A stretch of DNA of 64,000 nucleotides, from positions 248,001 through 312,000 of the forward strand of contig CAWAYH010000002.1 in the NCBI GenBank assembly GCA_963786195.1, given 5' to 3'. Positions 50,895 to 57,895 of the stretch are shown in pieces. The number at the start of each line of letters is the position of its first letter. The first letter of the stretch is position 1. This stretch comes from CAWAYH01 sp963786195 (GTDB lineage Bacteria; Acidobacteriota; Vicinamibacteria; Vicinamibacterales; 2-12-FULL-66-21). Under the pieces are notes generated by a model. The model did not search any database. It was given only the letters and a program-made list of their open reading frames with translations, and was not told the DNA's origin. Position numbers and translations under genes: made by a program.

Positions 50895-51990
50895 ATGAGA
50901 CCGCGCCCAACAGCTCCGCCACCGTGGCGTGCCCTTTCATCGCCGCGACGTCGGCTGGCGTTCGCCCGTCCGGGTCGGTCGCCGTCCGATCCGCGCCGAA
51001 CAGCAGCAGGATCTTCGCCGTCACCTCCTGACCGCTTGCCGCGGCCGCGTGCAGCAGCGTGCCGCGGTCACTCCTCATCGAGACGAGCGATCGATCTGCG
51101 GTGAGGCGTTCCGCCAGCAGCTTCGGAAAACCCCAGCCGGCGAGCACCATCAACGCGAACACCCGGGGCGTCGCTCCGAACTGGTAGTCCCGGATGTCAT
51201 CCGATCCGCCGCGTTCGCGAAGCAGCGCGCACAGCTCGGTATTGGCCGAGAACTCGGCCCAGGCGAGGCACGTCGCGCCGGCGTATCCGCGCCAGTTCGG
51301 ATCGGCGCCGTGGTCGAGCAGCCAGCGCGCGACCTCCAGGCGGTCCGCCCGGCACGCGATGTACAGCGCATCCGAGACCTGATCGATGTCCGCCTTCGGC
51401 GGTCGCGGCAGCGGGTCACCCGATTCCGTGTAGCGCGAGCTGCCCGTGGTGCTCGGCCGCCGACGCAGCCGGCCTCCTCGCCAGAAGTCCTTCACGGTGT
51501 CCAGCAGGCCCAGCCCCGCCGAGCAGAACAGGTCCGGGGTCAGGCCGAGCTCCACCAGCTTGTGCGCGGCGTCGAAGGACCAGCATGTGATCGCCCACGA
51601 CAGGGCGTTGTGCGCGGACTGCCCGAATCGCGTCTGCAGAGGCGCGCCGCCCTTGACCAGCACTTCAACGACCTGCGGTCGATTCTCAGCCGCCGCCACG
51701 TGCAGCGGCGTACTCCCATCGTCGAACGCCATCCTCGCCAGTTGTGGTGACGCTTCGATCAGGCGACGCACACGTCCGGCGTCACCTTCTTCAATCAGCC
51801 GCCGGAGCGTGATCGCGTCCACGGCGGACTTGAGCCGATTCCAGCTCGCAAAGCCGTACTGCCGTGCCACCGCACGCTGCGCGGCGGCCAGGCTGGCGTG
51901 CGCTCCGGTGGCGCGAAGATCCTTCGCCTGTTTCCTGAGCTGTTCGAGATGTGGACGAGCGGGGAGTTGCGCGGGAGCGGAATCAGTCAT
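50893..51990 (-). CDS. Ankyrin-repeat protein
   Basis: About 365 residues from ATG 51990, chosen because GGAGG lies 5 nt upstream. An N-terminal helical segment (LEQLRKQAKDLRATGAHASL, FASWNRLKSAVDA) is followed by ankyrin repeats: DDGSTPLHVAAAENRPQVVE, DALYIACRADRLEVARWLLD, HGADPNWRGYAGATCLAWAE and LLHAAAASGQEVTAKILLLF. Ankyrins mediate protein binding; there is no signal peptide, so it is probably cytoplasmic. The partner is unknown. Confidence 0.85.
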   Translation of the reverse strand: MTDSAPAQLPARPHLEQLRKQAKDLRATGAHASLAAAQRAVARQYGFASWNRLKSAVDAITLRRLIEEGDAGRVRRLIEASPQLARMAFDDGSTPLHVAAAENRPQVVEVLVKGGAPLQTRFGQSAHNALSWAITCWSFDAAHKLVELGLTPDLFCSAGLGLLDTVKDFWRGGRLRRRPSTTGSSRYTESGDPLPRPPKADIDQVSDALYIACRADRLEVARWLLDHGADPNWRGYAGATCLAWAEFSANTELCALLRERGGSDDIRDYQFGATPRVFALMVLAGWGFPKLLAERLTADRSLVSMRSDRGTLLHAAAASGQEVTAKILLLFGADRTATDPDGRTPADVAAMKGHATVAELLGAVS

Positions 51991-52182
51991 GCCGACCTCC
52001 ATGCCACGGCCGGCGGTCCGCGAGCCGGCGGCATGATGGTCGAGTCGCCAGGCGATCAGAACAGAGGGTGGGCTCAGCCCTTCCCGCGGACCCAGGGTGC
52101 GCCCCTCGCGCGTCGAGAAGTATAAGACAGGTCTGCCGATGAGTGAAGTGGGGTGACGCCGCCGTGGAGGAGTGGGCTGCTG

Positions 52183-52240
52183 AGAACACGGAGCCACGGA
52201 GAACCCGGATCCGATCCGTGTTCTCCGTGTTTTCCGTGGC
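52183..52240. repeat. Imperfect palindrome of ACACGGAG-type units
   Basis: AGAACACGGAGCCACGGAG on the left is mirrored by CTCCGTGTTTTCCGTGGC on the right around ccggatccgatcc. It lies just past the stop of the truncated peptidase-like fragment and resembles the dispersed repeats at 35531 and 50858. Confidence 0.55.
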
Positions 52241-52255
52241 TATTATTCGCGGGGT

Positions 52256-52402
52256 TCAGCGCTGCTGCGAGGTGGTCGTCTTCTTGCCCGCAGCGATCTC
52301 GGCCTTCAACACTTCGACCGCCTTCTCGATCTGGGCGTCGCGGCCCTTGATGAAGTCAGCCGGGTCGGGCTTTTCCAGAGGCGGCGGATGGCCCGGACGT
52401 GC
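52256..52402 (-). pseudogene. 3' remnant of a peptidase-like gene at the island border
   Basis: An open stretch of about 48 codons ends PDPADFIKGRDAQIEKAVEV, then LKAEIAAGKK and a TGA. This looks like the C-terminal tail of S41-type secreted peptidases, where a GRDxQ(L/I)EKA segment follows the catalytic core. Upstream it meets a stop at 52405-52403 with no start codon, so only the 3' end of the gene remains. The family assignment rests on this short tail and is tentative. Confidence 0.4.
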
Positions 52403-52709
52403 TCACGCCAGATTTGCGCGAGTGCGAATCCTATTGCAGCGTGTCCGCGCGCTTCGCCCATGGCGAAAACCTTCGGTTTGTGCGTGCGCCACCATTGTAC
52501 TCACATCGACGATGCGGTCGAGTGCCGTGTAGGAATGACGGAACGTCCACCCTTCCGACGGTTGCCATGTTTACTGCGCCGCCACAGGTCTGAACAACGC
52601 CGGACAGCCGTTTGTGCCAAAATGGGCTCGGGGCGTCTACGCCTCCGTTCGGACGTGAGCCCTCTCGGGACGGGCTTCGGATCAGGCTAGCCACGACCGG
52701 TGGTTCATC
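52403..52709. other. Gene-free junction between peptidase remnant and RiPP cluster
   Basis: No supported gene. Short cysteine-containing ORFs exist on the plus strand (52388-52690) but have no leader-like region or start signal. This stretch probably marks the left boundary of the inserted island and contains the promoter of the C39 peptidase gene. Confidence 0.4.
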
Positions 52710-53141
52710 TTGCAAAGAGAGCACATCCGCGTCATCCGTCAGGTTGGCGCCGGCGAGTGCGGAGCCGCTGCTCTCGCCATGGTTCTCCAGTACTTGCTGG
52801 GCCACGACGTTTCCGTGGAGGAGATCGCTCGGCGCCTTGGCGTCACCCCGGACAAAGGCGCAACGGCGGCGAGTCTTGTCAGCCTGGCGCGAGCCCATGG
52901 TCTGAGAGCCAGGGGCGTCGCGCTGAGTGCGCAGTCGATCGGGATCTTGCCGCCAGCCTCGATTCTGCACTGGCAATCGAGTCACTTCGTTGTACTGGTG
53001 AGGGCAACGAAACGCCACGTGTACATCATCGACCCGCTGGGCGGACACAGGCGGCTTGGCCGAGCCGGCTTTGGCCGCTCTTTCAGTGGTGTGGCACTGG
53101 TCTTCGAGGCGCCCAGCCGTCGCCGCCGGACCAACGCGTAG
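52710..53141 (+). CDS. Stand-alone C39 leader peptidase
   Basis: A 143-residue protein starting at TTG 52710 (MQREHIRVIRQVGAGECGAA). It is the papain-like C39 domain that normally forms the N-terminus of bacteriocin exporters and cuts precursors after a Gly-Gly motif. The catalytic Cys17 is in GECGAAALAMVL, His92 in SSHFVVLV and Asp108 in YIIDPLGG. No membrane or ABC domain follows, so it would work free in the cytoplasm or with a separate transporter that is not in the window. Its natural substrate here is probably the VAGG-containing precursor at 56730-56856. It converges on lanB with 17 bp between stops. Confidence 0.87.
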   Translation: MQREHIRVIRQVGAGECGAAALAMVLQYLLGHDVSVEEIARRLGVTPDKGATAASLVSLARAHGLRARGVALSAQSIGILPPASILHWQSSHFVVLVRATKRHVYIIDPLGGHRRLGRAGFGRSFSGVALVFEAPSRRRRTNA

Positions 53142-53158
53142 TCGAGCTATCAACAGGC

Positions 53159-56100
53159 TCATATGGATGAAAATGGCTGCGTCCCCCTCGTGGCTCGGCC
53201 GCCGTCGCCAAGGGCGCGCGCGATGCGTGACTTGTAGAATCTCCGCAAAAGATCGGCGATGACCAGCTCGTGCTGCCGGGCGTTCGATACGAGCAGCCGG
53301 TTCACCGACATGTGCAGGATGCTCCTGAGCCAGTCGTTGAGTGGAACGCCCAGTTGATTATGCTCGACGAGGAGCTGTACCTCCCGTACGACAGGCATCA
53401 CCGCCGCTGACCGGCGCTGCAAGACCTCAAAGCTATGCGCGAGATGCGGTGGCGGAGTGGACTCGCTCATCAGCGCTTCGATTTCCGGGCGCAGCCTTCG
53501 GAATTTCTCGCCCAGTTGGCGAGCGAGCATCGAAGCGCCTTCACCCTCCAGATGCTTCTGCAGTTCATGGGACAAATCGACATACAGAGTGGTGAGGAGC
53601 ATGTGACGCTCTTCCAGAGACAAACCGAAATCTGTGAGTGTTCGGTCGACTCCGCACAGCGTGACTTGCCATCTCCAATCCGGATGTCGGTCGTCTGCGA
53701 GCGCGGTTTGAATGATGTCCAATGCAGCATCGCTGTCGAGGCTAAACAGCTTTTCTGCGAGCACCGTTCCCGCTTCGCCGCCATATCGGCCGAATTCCGG
53801 CTCATAAGTTGACAGTTCCACCTTGCGGACGAGTCCCTCGGCGGACAAGGGCTCGACGATCTTCTTCAGAAGCGGAAGGGCACGAGTGACGATATCGCCG
53901 GCTGCGCCCTTGATTCTCAGGCGCAGCTGCCAGTCTGGATCGGCATAACGAACGAAGAACCAGCGACTTACCAGGTCCTCGCGCCGCAAGTGGTCGAGAA
54001 AGGGCGAGACGACCAGCTCAATGAGCCGATCCAGCACCGCGGCCGGGCCATACACCTTTGCATAGAACCAATCACTGCCGGGTAAGAATTTCTGCTGCGC
54101 CGGTCCGATTCCGACACGCCGAACCGGGACGCGAGCCACGGCCTGCTCGCGTATGAAGGGAATGACGAGCTCATGTGCGAAACGACCTGCTGGACTCGTC
54201 ACGCATAGCTCTTCCGTCGAGACCAGCGATTCGGTCAGGAGGATCTGCCGGCGTCGCCGCACGAGATGGGCGAAGCTCTCCACACTGAGCACGTTGTCGA
54301 AGTCCACCAGAAGGTTGGCGTCGCCGTCAGTCAGGAACACGCGGCGAGGTAGGCCGGTCTGTTGTCGAAGCGCTGCGACCGCGCGAAACAGCTCCTGACC
54401 GCTCTTTTGCTGAAGCGGTTCGAGATCGGCGGCGACGAGAGTCCATCGAGCCGGGGACAGGACGATACGCCCCATCACGACGCGTGGCAGGTATTTCAAT
54501 CGGTTCAGCGGGAACCATGGAAACCCGCCACTCTCGCAGAGACCTTGAGTCGCGATGCGCGACAAGAAGATGTATGTCGGCGGGCATTGCGACAAAGTCA
54601 TGGCGTTGGTTATGCTTGGGACGATCGGCAGATCCAATCGGCACGATCGCAGCACGACGCGGTCGCCGACCACGGACACCCGGAGATCGGACAGCGGAAT
54701 TTGCGACGTGGGCGGTGCGCCCGACTTTCCGAGATACGTGATCTCGTGCCGCCGAAGGACCGGACGCAGGAGGACGTTCCCAAATCTCCCCTCGGGCTGG
54801 TGGACCACCTCGGCGATCACGCAAGATGGACTGAGGGTCTCCTCGGCGCGAAGATGGCGCTGTACGTGCGCGTGCAAGTCCGGATCGGCGTGGCAGAAAC
54901 GTCCCAGCAACTTCGCGCCCGAAGGACCGGAGAATCCCTTGATATGAATTCGGCCCTGTCCCGCTGCGACACTATCTGGCGATCCAAGGAGCGTAGCCAC
55001 GACATAGAACGCGTCAGGAAGCTGGAGGGCGCGATCGGCGAAGGGTTGCAGCGCATCCTGATCGATCGCCACTTGGCCGGTACCCGCCCCAGCATTGGCG
55101 ACCAATCCCAAGAGCAGGTCCTGCCGCTTTCCCCAGGCGGTCGACGCATCGTTCGTCGGCTCCGGAATGTACAGGTCTTCGATCAATGGTGAATCCGGCT
55201 GTGCAGCATACAAAGACCCGCTCGTCTGCCAGAAATCGACATCCTCGTTCATGATGTCGAGAAAGGGCACCTCTGCCGGTCCGAAGCGCTCGAGGAACTG
55301 CCGCTTGAATACCGAGAGCGGGTCGGTCGGATCGCTCAATCGGCGCAGCACCTCGACACCGGCCAAGATGTCGTCGACGAATGCCTGACTCAATTCCGCC
55401 TGCTGAACATCCCGTATGAGATCGACCTGAAACATACGATCGATCGACGTTACACCCGGAAGTGCTGACAAGGACCTCGCCAACGCCCGATATCGATTTG
55501 GATGGACGGCCTGACGCGCGGACTCCAGCTCGTTGAACGCTTCCTGAACCTTCTGCAGCGTAACTCCGATCGCACGGCCAGAGGGCGCGCGCAGCAACGC
55601 GGCCGCCAGCGGGCCTGTCGGCTCGTCACCGGTCACCGGCAAAGCAATCTCCGGCTCGAGCACCTGAGCGTCAATCAGCTCGCGTACGTAGGCGGCGGCT
55701 TCGTCCGCGGTAGCACCTGGGAGTTCGTCCGCAAGCTTTGCCGCCAATTCGTGTGCCTCGATGCCATTCTCAGCGAGCGCGAGAGTGTGGGCCAGGACTG
55801 GGTCGAGTTCAGCGGACTCTTCCCGGAACATCCTCATGCCGTCGCGCACGACCGCCATCGTGTAGAACAGTCGTCCCGCCTTCTGGTGTGCGCTGCCGTT
55901 CCGCACGTATCGCAGTTCCCGCCACACTGGCTCGCGCAGGAGACCATCGAGCACAGAGTTGAGGTAATCGCTGTGAAGCCGAACATGGCGCCGGTCCGTC
56001 AGGGTGAGACTCAGTCGAGTTGTCTCGTTGATCACGCCAATCGAGCATCCCGCGAACAGGCCGAACGGCGTACTGCGACAGCACATTCGGCTGAAGTATC

Positions 56101-56404
56101 GCGTCAGGGCCCGCTCGATCTTCTGCCCTTCTCGGCTGTCCGGTCTTTCAAGCCAGAGGCCGATTCGGTCCTCCAGGGATGGGCTTCCGAGGAACATTGC
56201 CTCGCGGACATCGGGCCGCTCGAACAGAGCACGAATGTCGGCACGCAGCTTCAGCCGATCGGCTGCCAGCGCCTCGGTGAGACTAGTGTGCGTCGCGGTG
56301 GACGCAGCAAGTTCGCTGCTCCAGCGCTCGAAGACATCGAATGAAAGCAGCGGAGTCCGGAGAGCGTAGAAATCGGCCCGCGCGCGAGTGATCCCTATAG
56401 GCAT
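53159..56404 (-). CDS. lanB: Full-length class I lantibiotic dehydratase (LanB)
   Basis: A 1,081-residue intact protein. Residues about 10-700 are the Lant_dehydr_N glutamylation domain (starting FYALRTPLLSFDVFERW; with REGQKIERALTRYFSRMCCR and STPFGLFAGCS). Residues about 772-1060 are the SpaB_C elimination domain (SDWFYAKVYGPAAVLDRLIE, FFVRYADPDWQLRLRIKG). LanB uses glutamyl-tRNA to activate Ser/Thr of the precursor core and then eliminates glutamate to give dehydroalanine or dehydrobutyrine. Having both domains in one chain is the lanthipeptide arrangement, whereas thiopeptide pathways split them. The precursor core lies upstream on the same strand, 325 bp away. Confidence 0.95.
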   Translation of the reverse strand: MPIGITRARADFYALRTPLLSFDVFERWSSELAASTATHTSLTEALAADRLKLRADIRALFERPDVREAMFLGSPSLEDRIGLWLERPDSREGQKIERALTRYFSRMCCRSTPFGLFAGCSIGVINETTRLSLTLTDRRHVRLHSDYLNSVLDGLLREPVWRELRYVRNGSAHQKAGRLFYTMAVVRDGMRMFREESAELDPVLAHTLALAENGIEAHELAAKLADELPGATADEAAAYVRELIDAQVLEPEIALPVTGDEPTGPLAAALLRAPSGRAIGVTLQKVQEAFNELESARQAVHPNRYRALARSLSALPGVTSIDRMFQVDLIRDVQQAELSQAFVDDILAGVEVLRRLSDPTDPLSVFKRQFLERFGPAEVPFLDIMNEDVDFWQTSGSLYAAQPDSPLIEDLYIPEPTNDASTAWGKRQDLLLGLVANAGAGTGQVAIDQDALQPFADRALQLPDAFYVVATLLGSPDSVAAGQGRIHIKGFSGPSGAKLLGRFCHADPDLHAHVQRHLRAEETLSPSCVIAEVVHQPEGRFGNVLLRPVLRRHEITYLGKSGAPPTSQIPLSDLRVSVVGDRVVLRSCRLDLPIVPSITNAMTLSQCPPTYIFLSRIATQGLCESGGFPWFPLNRLKYLPRVVMGRIVLSPARWTLVAADLEPLQQKSGQELFRAVAALRQQTGLPRRVFLTDGDANLLVDFDNVLSVESFAHLVRRRRQILLTESLVSTEELCVTSPAGRFAHELVIPFIREQAVARVPVRRVGIGPAQQKFLPGSDWFYAKVYGPAAVLDRLIELVVSPFLDHLRREDLVSRWFFVRYADPDWQLRLRIKGAAGDIVTRALPLLKKIVEPLSAEGLVRKVELSTYEPEFGRYGGEAGTVLAEKLFSLDSDAALDIIQTALADDRHPDWRWQVTLCGVDRTLTDFGLSLEERHMLLTTLYVDLSHELQKHLEGEGASMLARQLGEKFRRLRPEIEALMSESTPPPHLAHSFEVLQRRSAAVMPVVREVQLLVEHNQLGVPLNDWLRSILHMSVNRLLVSNARQHELVIADLLRRFYKSRIARALGDGGRATRGTQPFSSI

Positions 56405-56729
56405 GCGAGTCAGGTCGGCGCGATCTGTGTCAGCGGCCGGATCGCTCTCAACGGGAATAGGTGCGCGGAGTCAAGAACTGCGTTCATCGGGACTGGCGGT
56501 AGCCAATCGATCGGGAAGTGCCTCGGGTATTAGCGGACGAGTGCAACCGCCAAGTGCGAGCCGTTCAACGCGCTGGCACACCAATACCGCGATCCCCGCA
56601 ATTCGAAGAACGTGATCCACCGATGGATAGCGTGGCTCTGCACTGCTGAAGCCACCGTCCAAGTTGTCGGCGCCGACGGATGCCCGGAAACAGCTGCGAG
56701 CGGGAGTCCAGACGTTGGTAGCCCGTTCT
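56405..56729. other. Gene-free stretch between lanB and the precursor core
   Basis: I see no supported coding region in these 325 bases. Open frames of about 95-140 codons overlap each other here but show no family pattern or start signal. It probably contains the lanB promoter or an mRNA processing region between the precursor and lanB. Confidence 0.4.
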
Positions 56730-56856
56730 TTAGGCCGGAGCGGGCGAGCACTCCGGGCCGCAAGTGAACTGCTCCCCGATAGTCGGACAGCACCACGAGG
56801 AACAGGCGGTAGCCGTCCAACAACTACAGATAAATGTCCCCCCGGCCACTTGCTGG
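56730..56856 (-). pseudogene. Lanthipeptide-type precursor: core intact, leader lost to IS256
   Basis: Reading out of the IS end, the frame gives QQVAGG and then a 35-residue core starting TFICSCWTATACSSWCCP and ending at TAA (56732-56730). The core has seven Cys (positions 4, 6, 12, 16, 17, 26, 30) and nine Ser/Thr. That is the composition of a multi-ring lanthipeptide, and the preceding VAGG is the cleavage motif that ends Nif11- and nitrile-hydratase-type leaders. Everything upstream of QQVAGG has been replaced by the end of the IS256 copy, so the gene has no leader or start codon in this arrangement. It shares strand with lanB, and the C39 peptidase in the cluster has the matching specificity. 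Confidence 0.68.
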
Positions 56857-57746
56857 TAGTGTCTTGAGTCTGGTGGAAAAGTAGAAAGCGCGTCATCATC
56901 CGGCGCAGTTGTTAACCAGCAGCTGCGTCCGCTTGCAGGCGGATGCCGGAGGATGACGCTATGGCGAAGGATAGCAGGAACGGATCGACGAACGAAGCCG
57001 TGCAGGAAACCGAGGCGACGACCCTGGAAACGATCATTCGACGACGCGCCCGTGGTTTGATCGACGCCATCGTGGAAGAGGAATTGGAAGCCGCGCTGGG
57101 TGCGGCGCCGTCGGTGCGCGTGGGCGCCGCGCGCGTGGGCTATCGGCATGGGGCGCGCGACCGGACGCTGACCACGAGCTTGGGCCCGACGACGTTCGCA
57201 ATGCCCCGGGCTCGCGTCTTGACCGCCGATGGCGGCACCAGGGAATGGCGGAGCGATCTGGTGCCCCGTTATCAGCGTCGCAGCGAGCGCGTCGATGAGG
57301 CGATCCTGGGCGTGTATCTGAGCGGGACCAACACGCGGCGCATCAAAGGGGCGCTGGCGCCACTGCTGCGCGGCGGGCCGTTGTCGAAAGACGCGGTCTC
57401 GCGCTTGGTGGGACGGCTCGCGGACGATTTCGAGACGTGGCGGCACCGCGATCTCGCTGAGGACGAGATTCAGTATCTGCTCATGGACGGCTGGTATCCG
57501 AAAGTCCGCATCGGCCAGCGGCGCGTCCGCGTGCCCGTGCTCGTCACGCTCGGGGTGCGGGGCGATGGCGAGCGCGTCGTGCTCGACGTCCGCTTGGTCG
57601 GCGATGAAAGCACCGCCGCGTGGCGTGATGTGATTCGGAGCTTGGTCGAGCGCCAGGTCGGTCGGCCGCTCCTCGCCATCGTCGACGGCAGCGCCGGCTT
57701 GGCCGCGGCCTTGCGCGAGCAATGGCCGACAATGGCGATTCAACGC
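56857..57746 (+). mobile_element. Partial IS256-family element (5' two thirds)
   Basis: The end TAGTGTCTTGAGTCTGGTGG and the following transposase start are identical to the end of the full copy at 61780-63155, in opposite orientation. Similarity stops abruptly after 57746, inside the transposase gene, so the other terminal repeat is missing. This copy abuts the precursor core on the left and the remnant of another gene on the right. Confidence 0.9.
56943..57746 (+). pseudogene. Truncated IS256-family transposase
   Basis: From MPEDDAMAKDSRNGSTNEAV to PTMAIQR this is residue-for-residue identical to the first 268 or so residues of the complete transposase at 61843-63069. It keeps the first two catalytic aspartates (LLMDGWYPK, LAIVDGSAG) but has lost the catalytic glutamate and C-terminus. 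After the break the frame reads unrelated sequence (LGSPAPGGRLGR) to a stop at about 57874. Confidence 0.88.
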
Positions 57747-57895
57747 CTGGGATCGCCTGCTCCTGGCGGACGCCTCGGTCGGAACAGCTCGGACCCAGGA
57801 CCACGATGTGACGCAGTTCTCTCCATGAGCGTTACCGTGAGGACGAGGGCGCGCTCTCGCTCAGGCCTAAGGTAAATAGGGAACCAGTCTCATGA
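57747..57895 (+). pseudogene. 3' remnant of an upstream operon gene
   Basis: Directly after the IS break a frame reads WDRLLLADASVGTARTQDHD, and after one slip near 57825 ERYREDEGALSLRPKVNREP, to a TGA at 57893-57895. That stop overlaps the ATG (57892) of the MutS-like gene as ATGA, exactly as coupled genes do. This suggests that the 3' end of a real gene, cut by the IS event, once headed the MutS-like/TfuA/YcaO operon. Its family cannot be recognised from 45 residues. Confidence 0.4.

Noticed and set aside
44679..50896. Long minus-strand ORFs (44679-46034, 46044-47681, 49577-50896)
   Set aside because: Each mirrors a plus-strand gene with recognised domains.
52388..52690. Cysteine-containing plus-strand ORF as a second RiPP precursor
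   Set aside because: No leader, no VAGG or GG before a Cys/Ser/Thr-rich core, and Arg-rich composition typical of a shadow frame.
56471..56899. Minus-strand ORFs of 97 and 142 codons between lanB and the IS as LanC or an immunity protein
   Set aside because: No zinc-binding residues or domain pattern; one overlaps the precursor core in another frame and both extend into or abut IS sequence.
56730..57743. 337-codon minus-strand ORF as a single protein
   Set aside because: Its first 295 or so codons are the antisense of the IS256 transposase; only the tail after the IS end (the precursor core) is meaningful.
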